A DNA stretch of 58,235 nt from Candidatus Gastranaerophilales bacterium (GTDB lineage: Bacteria > Cyanobacteriota > Vampirovibrionia > Gastranaerophilales > Gastranaerophilaceae), in assembly GCA_944323265.1 (NCBI GenBank), contig CALURX010000010.1, forward strand, positions 1-58,235. The letters run 5' to 3'. Both the position numbers and the translations under genes were made by a program. The notes under the pieces are model-generated. The model ran no database searches. It was given only the letters and a program-made list of their open reading frames with translations, and was not told the DNA's origin. Positions 24,197 through 33,212 of the stretch are shown here, in pieces. How positions within the stretch are numbered: position 1 is the stretch's first letter; each line of letters opens with the position of its first letter.

Positions 24197-24910
24197 ATGT
24201 ATAATATGCAAGCCGTAATAAGAAAAAGTATAAATAATACAACAATGCAGTTTGAAAAGTTAGGCTATTTAGCCAATAACCTTGCAAACTATAACACCGT
24301 AGGTTATAAAACTTCTCGTTTTGAGCAAATCCTTCGTGAAGACGGTTATGTTGACGGGGCAATCAGAACCAATGCTCTTCAAGGGTCAATAAGGGTTACG
24401 GCAAATCCTTATGATATTGCAATTGACGGAGAAGGTTACATTCCGGTTGTTTCTCCTGACGGAGAAATCCAATATACCAGAGACGGTTCTCTAAAAAGAG
24501 GTGAAAACGGCTACCTTGTAACTGTTGATGATTGGATGGTAGGTGACGGAATTAAGATTCCTGCAAATTCTTACAGGTTTGAGATAAAACCAAATGGGGA
24601 TGTTATGAATTATGACAATGCAGGCTCTCTGCCTGAAAAAATTGGAACAATTCCTATTGTTCAATTTGACAACCCGGAAGAGTTAGAGCAGGGGCATAAC
24701 AACAAGATGGTTTATAATGAACAGTCAGGTGCTCCAAAAATTATAAAAGATTCAGATAATATCAGGCAGAATGCAATAGAAGTCTCTAATACTAATATTT
24801 ATGATGAGATTAATGACCTTATGAGGCTTAATACATCAATGATTGCGAGTATGAACCTGATGAAGGTTGCTGATGATATGTACAACAAGGCTATTAATAT
24901 CAGAGAATAA
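24197..24910 (+). CDS. flgG: Flagellar basal-body rod protein FlgG-like
   Basis: 237 residues. LGYLANNLANYNTVGYKTSRFEQIL is the N-terminal rod signature; the NPYDIAIDGEGYIPV and YTRDGSLKRGENGYLV blocks are characteristic. The C-terminal helix follows (IEVSNTNIYDEINDLMRLNTSMIASMNLMKVADDMYNKAINI). It resembles FlgF and FlgG about equally; FlgG is chosen from the better-preserved ends. GGAGG precedes the ATG and 12 bases separate it from the previous gene. Confidence 0.82.
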   Translation: MYNMQAVIRKSINNTTMQFEKLGYLANNLANYNTVGYKTSRFEQILREDGYVDGAIRTNALQGSIRVTANPYDIAIDGEGYIPVVSPDGEIQYTRDGSLKRGENGYLVTVDDWMVGDGIKIPANSYRFEIKPNGDVMNYDNAGSLPEKIGTIPIVQFDNPEELEQGHNNKMVYNEQSGAPKIIKDSDNIRQNAIEVSNTNIYDEINDLMRLNTSMIASMNLMKVADDMYNKAINIRE

Positions 24911-24921
24911 GGTGATTTAAG

Positions 24922-25272
24922 ATGACATTTACAAGTTTGGATTCAATGGGTAAAACCAATTTAATGATGGATTTAATATCACAAAGACAGCGTGCTTTGG
25001 GCTCTAATATCGCGAATGTCGATACTCCAGGGTACGTAAGGCGTGATATTGATTTTTCTCAATACTTAGGCTCAATGAACAGCCCTCTTGAAACAAAATT
25101 ATCTACTGAATTAGGGCCGTCTGGTATCATTGAAGACAGGCGAAAACAAGATGTTGATATTGCACAAGAACTTACTGAAATGCAAAAGAATTCAATTCTG
25201 TACACGATGGCAACCAGAAGAATGTCGAACATTATTACGGAAATGAAAACAGTAATTAATGTAGGCAAGTAG
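24922..25272 (+). CDS. flgB: Flagellar basal-body rod protein FlgB
   Basis: 116 residues, the normal length. LISQRQRALGSNIANVDTPGYVRRDIDF is the rod signature and the QDVDIAQELTEMQKNSILYTMATRRMSNIITEMKTVI helix is typical of FlgB. It forms the proximal rod with FlgC. FlgB and FlgC are usually adjacent with fliE next; here fliE is not visible in the following DNA. Confidence 0.93.
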   Translation: MTFTSLDSMGKTNLMMDLISQRQRALGSNIANVDTPGYVRRDIDFSQYLGSMNSPLETKLSTELGPSGIIEDRRKQDVDIAQELTEMQKNSILYTMATRRMSNIITEMKTVINVGK

Positions 25273-25327
25273 GCAGGGGTAAATTTTAGGGGTAAATTCC
25301 TCTAAGCCCAGAGTGAAAACACCTGCC
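25272..25327 (+). repeat. Structured spacer between flgB and flgC
   Basis: GGCAGG (25272-25277) pairs with CCTGCC (25322-25327). Inside are two direct copies of GGGGTAAATT and a partial repeat of GTAGGCA with the end of flgB. The 83-bp gap is long for this operon. Confidence 0.45.
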
Positions 25328-25355
25328 AAATAAGACAAGAAAGTGAGGCAATAAA

Positions 25356-25802
25356 ATGAGTATAATGGAGTCAATAAATATAGGTTCAAACGCCTTAAAG
25401 GCACACGGCCTCAGACTTGATATTCACGCAAAGAATATCGCAAATATTGATACTCCTAATTATGTAAGAAGAATTCCTGTTCTTAACGCCTCAGAAGACA
25501 TTTCTTTTCATGGGCTCTTAAATACAATGAAAGAAGATGTATTTGGAGTTGGAACTCTTCCTTATCTTCAAGGCGGTGTTGTATTCAATGGCTGCGTAGA
25601 AGACCCGACTGTAGGAGAAAGGATTTACTCTCCAGGTCATCCGGATGCGGATGCCAACGGATATATAAGAGCCTCTAATGTTAACGCGATGGTTGATATG
25701 GCGGATGCTATTATGGCACAGAGAGCTTATGAAGCTAACCTTGCTTTAGTCAATATTTCTCGTTCGATGGCTTCAAGAGCGGTTGAAATCGGCAGACAAT
25801 AA
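25356..25802 (+). CDS. flgC: Flagellar basal-body rod protein FlgC
   Basis: 148 residues. HGLRLDIHAKNIANIDTPNYVRRIPVL is the N-terminal rod signature, SPGHPDADANGYIRASNVNAMVDMADAIMAQRAYEANLALVN is the diagnostic FlgC C-terminal block. The usual weak ribosome site (GTGAGG) lies ten bases before the ATG. Last flagellar gene here. Confidence 0.95.
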   Translation: MSIMESINIGSNALKAHGLRLDIHAKNIANIDTPNYVRRIPVLNASEDISFHGLLNTMKEDVFGVGTLPYLQGGVVFNGCVEDPTVGERIYSPGHPDADANGYIRASNVNAMVDMADAIMAQRAYEANLALVNISRSMASRAVEIGRQ

Positions 25803-26072
25803 TTTCCTATTTGCAGCTTTTATTTGCTTTGCACGTTTAACTATAGCTTTATAATCTGGCTTTATTCGTGCCATATCATTGAGCACAAATTCTAAAAGTT
25901 TAATAAATGAAAAACAAAACATTGTAGAGACTAACATTCCGGGGATATTCTGCTTATAAGCACAAGCACCCGCTGCAGGAAGCGTTGTTCCGATTCCGGT
26001 TAAACTTGTTCTCTTTATTTTTCTTAAAAACTTATATTGCCTGTTTATGGCATTTCCGCCAACTACTTTCAT
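25773..26072 (-). CDS. Small putative membrane protein, 99 residues
   Basis: No family recognised. Basic N-terminus (MKVVGGNAINRQYKFLRKIKR), a small-residue stretch, then one probable membrane segment (GMLVSTMFCFSFIKLLEFVL, about 45-64) and a basic C-terminus. AAGGA lies about ten bases before the ATG. It runs against flgC and overlaps its last 30 bases, which lowers confidence. Confidence 0.5.
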   Translation of the reverse strand: MKVVGGNAINRQYKFLRKIKRTSLTGIGTTLPAAGACAYKQNIPGMLVSTMFCFSFIKLLEFVLNDMARIKPDYKAIVKRAKQIKAANRKLLSADFNRS

Positions 26073-26277
26073 ATACGGTTTTCCTTTTTATGTATAAAAA
26101 ACCGTAAAAATTTTTTTTGCCCCTATGTTTTATTTTCATTTCTCATGCGCTTAAAAACAACTGCGTATTGCAAATCATAAACATTGTTGATTTTAATACC
26201 ATCAATTTCTCAAACCTGATTTTTAATTTAAAATTTATAATTTTTTAGAGTATAATTAAATAAAAACGGAGTTTATT

Positions 26278-27123
26278 ATGTTTGAAGAGTTTAATGAAGT
26301 TATCTGCCTCGGAATGGGAGGCTCATATTCAGAAATTGCTAAAGACAAATTGTTTAAAGCTTATGATTTGTATCTTTATCAAAGGTCGTTAACCTCTATA
26401 AAAGAATGTATAGACTACGTAGATGAAAACTGTAATGCTATTGCTGTTCTGCCGGTTGAAACAACTTATAAAGGAATCATAAGAGAAACTATTGATAATT
26501 TGATTCTTACCAAGAACCAGAATATTAAAATTCTTGCTGAAACAATAGTTCCTGTTAATGATTGCATATTATCAAAGACTACTGAATTTTACAGCCTTAC
26601 AGGCTTGATTGCAAATCCTAATGCTCTTGCAAAAAGTAAAATTTTTGTAAGAGATGAAATGCCAAGGCAGTTAAATATCGTTATTGCAGAAAGCATGGAT
26701 GAGGCTGCAAGGCTGCTTAATAACTATAATTTAACTTATTCAATTATTGGTACGCACAAAACCGCAGAGATATACAACCTTAATATCTTAAAAGAACATA
26801 TTGAAGACGATAAAAACAATAAACGCAGATTTATTGTAATAGGTGATGCTGATACCCATCCAACAGGGCATGACAAGACAAGTATTGTTTTATTTTTAAA
26901 TGATAGACAAGGAGCACTTTTGGATATCGTTCAGGTATTCGTAAAATACCACATAAATATTACACAGATTAACTCTAAAATGATGAATAATAATGCGGAA
27001 GAGCAAGCTGTATTTATTGATTTTGACGGTCACAGAGATGATGATATTATAAAAAATTTAATATCAGATTTGGAACCTCAGGCAAAAAGCGTAAGGGTTA
27101 TAGGTTCATACGCAAAATTCTAG
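26278..27123 (+). CDS. pheA: Prephenate dehydratase with ACT domain
   Basis: 281 residues. Converts prephenate to phenylpyruvate for phenylalanine. The periplasmic-binding-like catalytic fold spans 1-195 (AVLPVETTYKGIIRETIDNL, NKRRFIVIGD as the equivalent of the TRF motif). The ACT domain is at about 200-281 (GALLDIVQVFVKYHINITQINSK), the Phe-sensing module. Several motif residues are changed (PVETT for PVENS), so it is a divergent member. CGGAG precedes the ATG and a TATAAT lies about 20 bases upstream. Confidence 0.85.
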   Translation: MFEEFNEVICLGMGGSYSEIAKDKLFKAYDLYLYQRSLTSIKECIDYVDENCNAIAVLPVETTYKGIIRETIDNLILTKNQNIKILAETIVPVNDCILSKTTEFYSLTGLIANPNALAKSKIFVRDEMPRQLNIVIAESMDEAARLLNNYNLTYSIIGTHKTAEIYNLNILKEHIEDDKNNKRRFIVIGDADTHPTGHDKTSIVLFLNDRQGALLDIVQVFVKYHINITQINSKMMNNNAEEQAVFIDFDGHRDDDIIKNLISDLEPQAKSVRVIGSYAKF

Positions 27124-27205
27124 CCTATATGTACTATATAAAAAAATTGCTTAAGTGATATGTGTATGGTAGGATTTTCATTATAATTTTTAAAAAGGTT
27201 TTATA

Positions 27206-28750
27206 ATGACAGAGAATATAGAAGAGCACCATATAAACCCTTGGCTTACGTGCCTGCCTACTATGGCGGCTGCGTTTATGTTTGTACTTGATGAGACAAT
27301 TGCTAACGTAGCACTTCCGCATATGGCAGGGAGCTTTTCTGTGAGCAGGGAAGAGTCAATGTGGATTTTGACTTTTTATCTGATTGCAAGCGGTATTGTA
27401 ATCCCTATGGTAGGCTGGTTCAGCAAGGTGCTTGGAAGAAAAACTTTTTTCATTCTTAGTATAGTATTATTTACTGTTGCTTCCGGCTTATGCGGAATAT
27501 CAGAAAACCTTGAAACAATGATTTTTGCAAGAATACTGCAAGGTATTGGAGGCGGAGGACTGCTTCCTATTTCTCAGGCAATCCTGATGGAGAACTTTAA
27601 ACCTCATGAAAGAGGCAAAGCCATGGCTGTATTCGGGCTGGTTATTGTTATTGCTCCGATTATAGGGCCTGTACTCGGCGGATGGATTACGGAAAATTGG
27701 TCGTGGCCGTTTATTTATTTTATTAATATTCCGATTGGAATACTGACTATTTTTCTTGCTAAAGAATTAATATACGACCCTCCGTACGCAAGAAAACAAA
27801 AGGGCGTAAAGACTGATGGCTTTGGATTTTTTACACTGTCATTGTGGCTTTTAACATTGCAGATTGTATTAGATAAAGGAAATAATGCGGACTGGTTTGG
27901 CTCTGCCTGGATATGCTGGCTTTCTGCTGTATCAGTAATTGCAGGTATAGCATTTTTAATCTCGCAAATTCTTAATAAAGAATCTCTGGTTGATTTGTCT
28001 GTTTTTAAAGATAAAAACTTCTTAATAGGAACGGCGGTTCAGGTGGTTATGCAGGCTGTACTTCTTGCATCACTTGCAATATTACCGCAATTTTTACAGT
28101 CTTTAATGGGGTATGATGCTTATAAAAGCGGACTTTCTATGATGCCTCGCGGATTAGGCGCATTGCTTGCCATGATACTTTGCGGTACAATGGCAAATCT
28201 TATCGACAACAGACTGCTTGTAATGATTGGGCTCTTGTGTATTGCAGGCGGAAGCTGGATGCTTGGGGGACTTAATCTTCAAATATCAACAATGAATATC
28301 GGATTTCCAAACTTTTTATTCGGGGTCGGACTAGGGCTTGCAATGATTCCTATTATTACATTATCTATGGCAACAATCAGTAATAATCAGATGACAAACG
28401 CAAGCGGCCTGCAAAACTTATTAAAAAATATCGGCGGAGCATTCGGAACTTCAATTGTTGCAACATTACTTTCAAGAGGAGCACAAAAGCACCAGTACAT
28501 GCTGATACAACACCTTACTGATACGGCACAGCCTTATATTGAAAGAGTACAGGCATACGGAAGCATGTTTATGACATCTGTTGATCCGCATACGGCACAT
28601 TATATGGGCCAGCATACCGCATACAATCTGTTAAGGCAGCAGGCAAATCTTGCCTCCTTTATTGATGCCTTCAGAATTTTTGCGATAGCAAGTGTTGTAA
28701 TTATTCCGTTAATCCTTTTGCTGAAAAATTTAAAAAAAGAAAATGCTTAA
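27206..28750 (+). CDS. DHA2-family multidrug MFS transporter (EmrB/QacA-like)
   Basis: 514 residues, about 14 membrane helices. Motif LDETIANVALPHMAGSF in helix 1, GWFSKVLGRKTFF (MFS motif A) in the first loop, RILQGIGGGGLLPISQAIL (motif B) and GLVIVIAPIIGPVLGGWITENWSWPFIYFINIPIGI (motif C, antiporter signature). Drug:proton antiport is expected. The membrane-fusion partner EmrA is not adjacent; the TolC-like gene is 5 kb away. AAGG precedes the ATG. Confidence 0.92.
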   Translation: MTENIEEHHINPWLTCLPTMAAAFMFVLDETIANVALPHMAGSFSVSREESMWILTFYLIASGIVIPMVGWFSKVLGRKTFFILSIVLFTVASGLCGISENLETMIFARILQGIGGGGLLPISQAILMENFKPHERGKAMAVFGLVIVIAPIIGPVLGGWITENWSWPFIYFINIPIGILTIFLAKELIYDPPYARKQKGVKTDGFGFFTLSLWLLTLQIVLDKGNNADWFGSAWICWLSAVSVIAGIAFLISQILNKESLVDLSVFKDKNFLIGTAVQVVMQAVLLASLAILPQFLQSLMGYDAYKSGLSMMPRGLGALLAMILCGTMANLIDNRLLVMIGLLCIAGGSWMLGGLNLQISTMNIGFPNFLFGVGLGLAMIPIITLSMATISNNQMTNASGLQNLLKNIGGAFGTSIVATLLSRGAQKHQYMLIQHLTDTAQPYIERVQAYGSMFMTSVDPHTAHYMGQHTAYNLLRQQANLASFIDAFRIFAIASVVIIPLILLLKNLKKENA

Positions 28751-28760
28751 AAAGAAAAAA

Positions 28761-28793
28761 GCTGCTTTAGTCAATAGAAAGCAGCCTTTTTTT
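28761..28793. terminator. Bidirectional terminator between the MFS gene and minE
   Basis: GCTGCTTT (28761-28768) pairs with AAAGCAGC (28778-28785), then a T-run to 28793. The other strand has a run of A's giving T's for minCDE transcription. Confidence 0.85.
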
Positions 28794-29303
28794 CTAATTT
28801 TCGCTATGACATTCGTCTTTTATGCAATCTTCTTGTTTTGTTGAACTCATTCCCTCTGGAGCTGATACAAGTTGGGATTGTTCAGAATCATTTTCTGATT
28901 TAATTTCATTATTAGCGTTATCTTCTGTATCCGCTTCGGCATTATTTTCAGAATTGTCTTGCTCGCTGCTTTCTTCTTCACATTCGGCAACTCGTTGTTT
29001 TAAAGCTTCTTCAATTTCTTCTTCGTCTTTAGCCCTAATTACAGGGATAGAAAGCATCAACGCTACCTGATCGCCTTCCTGCTCAAAATTCAACTCCAAA
29101 AGTTCCTTATCCATTTCCACATATCTTGAAAGCAGGTCTATTAACTCACTGCGCATCTGCTCAAGAATTTTAGGAGTAAGATTTGTTCTATCCTGCATCA
29201 AAACAAGCTTTAACCTGTTAGTCGCAACCGATTTGGAAGCATCTTCTTCCTGCGGGCGGAAGAATTTGGCTACCGTGTTATAAATATCCGTAAGAATCCC
29301 CAT
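28794..29303 (-). CDS. minE: Cell-division topological factor MinE with long acidic tail
   Basis: 169 residues, about twice the usual 85-95. Residues 1-100 are MinE: the membrane-targeting N-terminus MGILTDIYNTVAKFFRP, ATNRLKLVLMQDRTNLTPKILEQMRSELIDLLSRYVEMD (MinD-binding and beta region) and LSIPV. Residues 100-169 are an acidic Glu/Asn/Ser tail, probably disordered. MinE drives MinD-MinC oscillation or removal from mid-cell. The gene is three bases after minD. Confidence 0.92.
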   Translation of the reverse strand: MGILTDIYNTVAKFFRPQEEDASKSVATNRLKLVLMQDRTNLTPKILEQMRSELIDLLSRYVEMDKELLELNFEQEGDQVALMLSIPVIRAKDEEEIEEALKQRVAECEEESSEQDNSENNAEADTEDNANNEIKSENDSEQSQLVSAPEGMSSTKQEDCIKDECHSEN

Positions 29304-29306
29304 CTC

Positions 29307-30119
29307 TTACACCTTCGCTTTCAATTTTGCAAACGCATTTTTAATTTTAGCCATAAATCCCTTGGGTTCATCCAAATCTAAGAAAGGAACTTCTTCACCG
29401 AGGATTCTTTGAGCAACATTTCTGTAAGCCTTGCCGGCAAGTGCATTTTCATCGTTAACAATAGGTTCACCCTTGTTAGTTGATGTTATAATTCCGGTAT
29501 CTTCAGGTATTATACCAACCAGCGGGCAGGAAAGAATTTCCACAACATCATCAACACTCATCATCTCGTTAGATTTAATCAAACTCGGACGAACTCTGTT
29601 GAGAAGCAATTTGTAGCTCTTAATTTCTTCTTTTGCTTCCAAAAGCCCGATAATTCTATCAGCATCACGTATTGCAGACATTTCAGGAGTAGTAACGACA
29701 ATAGCTTCGCTTGCTCCTGCAACTGCGTTTTGGAAACCTTGTTCAATACCTGCAGGACAATCAACAAGGACAAAGTCATTTTCTTCTTTTAATGTATCGC
29801 AAATTTCTTTGAGCTGTTCTGCATTAACTGCTGTTTTATCTCTTGTCTGAGCTGCAGCAAGAAGTGAAAGGTTAGGATTCTTTTTATCCTTAACAAGCGC
29901 CTGTTTTAATTTGCAGCGCTCTTCAATAACATCTACAATTGTGTATACGATTCTGTTTTCAAGACCTAATAACAGGTCCAAGTTTCTCAAGCCCAAATCA
30001 GTATCAATCAGTACAACTTTATATCCGTCCTTAGCAAGAGCTGTACCTATATTGGCGCTTGTTGTTGTTTTTCCTACTCCGCCTTTACCGGAAGTGATTA
30101 CTATTACTCGACCAGTCAT
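29307..30119 (-). CDS. minD: Septum-site determining ATPase MinD
   Basis: 270 residues, normal. Deviant Walker A GKGGVGKTT at 11-19, LIDTDLGLRNLDLLLGLENR, FVLVDCPAGIEQGF as the second acidic motif. The C-terminal amphipathic helix AKIKNAFAKLKAKV binds membrane. Its ATG overlaps the stop of minC by one base (TAATG). Confidence 0.97.
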   Translation of the reverse strand: MTGRVIVITSGKGGVGKTTTSANIGTALAKDGYKVVLIDTDLGLRNLDLLLGLENRIVYTIVDVIEERCKLKQALVKDKKNPNLSLLAAAQTRDKTAVNAEQLKEICDTLKEENDFVLVDCPAGIEQGFQNAVAGASEAIVVTTPEMSAIRDADRIIGLLEAKEEIKSYKLLLNRVRPSLIKSNEMMSVDDVVEILSCPLVGIIPEDTGIITSTNKGEPIVNDENALAGKAYRNVAQRILGEEVPFLDLDEPKGFMAKIKNAFAKLKAKV

Positions 30120-31129
30120 TAATCTCTCCTTAACTTTTTATAAATAACTATTTTTCCATCTTCAATTTGAGCTTCCTCTGGGGTAAACTCATTTGTTTTT
30201 TGAACGTATGGTACGTTCAAAGTATCATTTCTGCGAGCGTATAAGCCTGCTATTCTTAGCTGAATAGCATTAAGCTTTAATGCTCTGACTTTTGATGTTA
30301 TGTTGCCTTGTGCTCCGGCATGTGCAATACCGCCAAGGATACCCCATACTGTAATGTCTCCTGTAGCAACGATTTCACTACCCGGATGTGCATCACCTAT
30401 AATCAAAATATTTCCTTCATAACTTACTGTCTGTCCAGAACGAAGTGTTTGATTAATATACAATGTAGGAAGGGTTTCTGTATTAACAGAATTTTCTTCC
30501 ACGCCTTGAGGCAGAACATCGCCTGTATCAAGAAGAATATATTTACTTGCATCCTCTGCAATCAGACCTTCTGAGGTTGCAAGAGTTTCAAAATCGGAAT
30601 CAAAGTGTTCTGCAGGAATTATTTCTGCAATTTCTTGTGTTGATTCTTCTTCATAAACATCTTCGACACCTTCTGTAGTTTCAATCGGGCTTGAAGGCTG
30701 CGGAATATCTGCGTGAACTTCTACAGTTTTGCCGATTTCATCAGAAATATTCGCGGTTTCTTCGTGAATTTCTTCTTTAACCTCAACCGGTTCAGGCTTA
30801 ATCTCTTCGTTTGCAGAGTCACAAACAATTGACGGAAGCTCTTCATTAGAGATTTTAGAAACCATAATTCCAAGACTTACTGCAGAAGCCTCTGTCTGTC
30901 CTGACGCTGTATCTATAAAAGCAATAGATGCTTCCATTGATTCTATTAAAGCTTTTATACTCAAAAGCTGAGATTGTTTCAAATCAAGGCTTCCAAGTTT
31001 CAAGCAAATCTTCTTTCCCTTCACATCAGGGTGTTCCATTATTGAACTCAATTCAAACACAAGCTGGGTTGTATTTTTTGCATTGCTTAGGTCAATAATG
31101 AACCCATTTTCAACAAAACCTTTTTCCAT
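30119..31129 (-). CDS. minC: Septum inhibitor MinC with long acidic linker
   Basis: 336 residues, well above the usual 220-270. The N-terminal domain (1-110) leads into an acidic Glu/Val/Pro linker of about 100 residues. The right-handed beta-helix domain follows (GQTVSYEGNILIIGDAHPGSEIVATGDITVWG, GGIAHAGAQGN, about 235-320), which binds MinD and FtsZ. First gene of minCDE. Confidence 0.93.
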   Translation of the reverse strand: MEKGFVENGFIIDLSNAKNTTQLVFELSSIMEHPDVKGKKICLKLGSLDLKQSQLLSIKALIESMEASIAFIDTASGQTEASAVSLGIMVSKISNEELPSIVCDSANEEIKPEPVEVKEEIHEETANISDEIGKTVEVHADIPQPSSPIETTEGVEDVYEEESTQEIAEIIPAEHFDSDFETLATSEGLIAEDASKYILLDTGDVLPQGVEENSVNTETLPTLYINQTLRSGQTVSYEGNILIIGDAHPGSEIVATGDITVWGILGGIAHAGAQGNITSKVRALKLNAIQLRIAGLYARRNDTLNVPYVQKTNEFTPEEAQIEDGKIVIYKKLRRD

Positions 31130-31233
31130 TTAAAAAATACCCAAATAATCTACCACATTTTCAGGATATATTAAATATTTTTTCATATCAAGAAAATGTA
31201 ACGTAATATGTAGTTATCTGTTATAATAAGAAT

Positions 31234-31773
31234 ATGCATATTAAATCTGCAGAGTTTGAGCCAATATACAAGGATATGCTTACTCAATTCCCGCCGGAGG
31301 AATTAAAGCCGTATGGACGGTTTTGCGAAATTCTGGGTGAGAATTATAAAGCGTATGAGTTTTGGGAGGATGAGCCGGTAGGATACGCGATAATTTTTGA
31401 GGATAAAAATTATGCTCTTATTGACTATCTTGCAGTATACAAAAAATTCCACTCAAAGGGTTATGGAGGGAAATTTTTGGCAGGCTTAAAGGATGTTTTT
31501 CCGCACAAAAAAGGGTTTTTATTTGAGGTTGAAAAACCTGATGAGAAAAATATTAATACTATTCGGCGCATTAAGTTCTATGAATCCAATGGCGCTGAAA
31601 AAATTAATATAGATTATTTTTATCCGGCACCGGAGGCGCCGCTTCCGATGGATTTATACTGCATCGGAGAGTATGAGACCGAAGAAATTAAAAAATTTAT
31701 CGAGCATCTTTTTAGAACTATTCATAACGATTGCAAATATTTAGAAGAAATTCTTAAAAAAATAGTGTTATAA
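31234..31773 (+). CDS. GNAT-family N-acetyltransferase
   Basis: 179 residues. The acetyl-CoA loop is seen as YKKFHSKGYGGKFLAGL (about 70-86), after the beta strand NYALIDYLAVY. The C-terminal part is degenerate. Substrate unknown. TATAAT at 31222-31227 is six bases before the ATG with no ribosome site, so a leaderless mRNA is likely. Confidence 0.8.
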   Translation: MHIKSAEFEPIYKDMLTQFPPEELKPYGRFCEILGENYKAYEFWEDEPVGYAIIFEDKNYALIDYLAVYKKFHSKGYGGKFLAGLKDVFPHKKGFLFEVEKPDEKNINTIRRIKFYESNGAEKINIDYFYPAPEAPLPMDLYCIGEYETEEIKKFIEHLFRTIHNDCKYLEEILKKIVL

Positions 31774-31814
31774 ATTTTTAAAACTGTGGAATTATATTAT
31801 TAAGAGGTGTTTAT

Positions 31815-33164
31815 ATGAAATACATTTGGCTTTACGTAGTAGCAGTAATAGCGTCTTTGGGCGGATTATTATCCGGATATGATACCGGTGTAATCTCAGG
31901 TGCTTTATTATTTATTAACGAAACATGGGTACTGCCAGATACTCTGCAGGGTTTTCTCGTCAGCTCTGTGCTTATCGGTGCTGTTATTGGTGCGGCAACG
32001 AACGGAATATTAGCGGATATTTTCGGACGAAAAAAAATTATTATGGCAACTGCCGTAATATTTATTCTGGGCTCAATATTATGCGCATTTGCGCCAAATG
32101 TATACGTACTTATCTTATCGAGAATTTTTGTCGGATTTGCAGTCGGTATAGTCAACTTTGTAGTACCTCTGTATCTTTCGGAGATTTCGCCAAAAAATCT
32201 TAGAGGAACTCTTGTTTCGCTTTATCAATGGGCGATTACCGCAGGGATTTTATTTTCGTATTTTATAAACGCTGTTTTTGCTCAGGCTGTATACAGCTGG
32301 AGATGGATGTTATTTGCAGGTGTGCTGCCGGGCTTAATTCTTTTTATCGGAATGTGTTTTATGAGCGATACTCCGCGCTGGTTAGTAAGCAAAAACAGAG
32401 AGGATGAAGCGGAAAAAGTTTTCAAAAAAATTGAGCCGGATGTTAATATTGAAAAAGAAATCGCTGATATAAAAGCAACTTTGGGTAAAGAAGAGAAAAA
32501 ATTCAAATTCAAAAAATGGATGGTAATGCCTTTTGTTGTTGGGATTGGGATTATGTTTGCCCAGATTTGTACAGGTATAAATACTATAATTTACTACGCG
32601 CCTACAATATTCAAGACAGCGGGATTTGATAGTAATCTTACTGCTATTTATGCTACAACCGGAATCGGGGTGGTAAACTTCATAATGACAATTGTTGCGG
32701 TGTTCTTTACTGATAAACTCGGCAGAAAACCGCTGCTGTATTTCGGCTTAACAGGAGTTATGCTTAGTTTATTTGCGCTCGGAACTTCGTTTGCCTTTGC
32801 AGGAATTCTCGGCGACAGCCTAAAATGGGTTGCCGTAGGAAGCTTGATAACTTATATAGTATGCTTTGCTATGAGCCTTGGGCCTATCGGCTGGATTCTT
32901 GTTTCTGAAGTATTTCCGCTCAAAATCAGAGGAATTGCTATGAGTATATGTACGGTATCAAACTTTGCATTTAACTTCTTTGTTGTAGGAAGTTTCCCTG
33001 TTTTGCTGCATAGAATCGGCGGAGCCTGGACATTCTGGATGTTCGGGGTTGTATCTTTGCTATGTATAATCTTCGTTTATTTCTTTGTGCCGGAAACAAA
33101 AGGGATTTCTCTGGAGCAAATTGAATCAAACTGGCGCAGAGGAATTAACCCTAGAAAGTTTTAG
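31815..33164 (+). CDS. Sugar porter family MFS transporter
   Basis: 449 residues, 12 membrane helices. Signatures of the sugar/H+ symporter family: GYDTGVISGALLFI in helix 1, DIFGRKKIIMATAVIF in loop 2-3, RWLVSKNREDEAEK after helix 6, QICTGINTIIYYAPTIFKTAGF in helix 7, GPIGWILVSEVFPLKIRG in helix 10 and FVPETKGISLEQIE at the end. Similar to XylE/AraE-type pumps; substrate not predictable. GAGGTG precedes the ATG. Confidence 0.93.
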   Translation: MKYIWLYVVAVIASLGGLLSGYDTGVISGALLFINETWVLPDTLQGFLVSSVLIGAVIGAATNGILADIFGRKKIIMATAVIFILGSILCAFAPNVYVLILSRIFVGFAVGIVNFVVPLYLSEISPKNLRGTLVSLYQWAITAGILFSYFINAVFAQAVYSWRWMLFAGVLPGLILFIGMCFMSDTPRWLVSKNREDEAEKVFKKIEPDVNIEKEIADIKATLGKEEKKFKFKKWMVMPFVVGIGIMFAQICTGINTIIYYAPTIFKTAGFDSNLTAIYATTGIGVVNFIMTIVAVFFTDKLGRKPLLYFGLTGVMLSLFALGTSFAFAGILGDSLKWVAVGSLITYIVCFAMSLGPIGWILVSEVFPLKIRGIAMSICTVSNFAFNFFVVGSFPVLLHRIGGAWTFWMFGVVSLLCIIFVYFFVPETKGISLEQIESNWRRGINPRKF

Positions 33165-33212
33165 CCTTAGTGTCCGATTTTGGAAATTGGTGATTCATAT
33201 AATAATCCCAAT

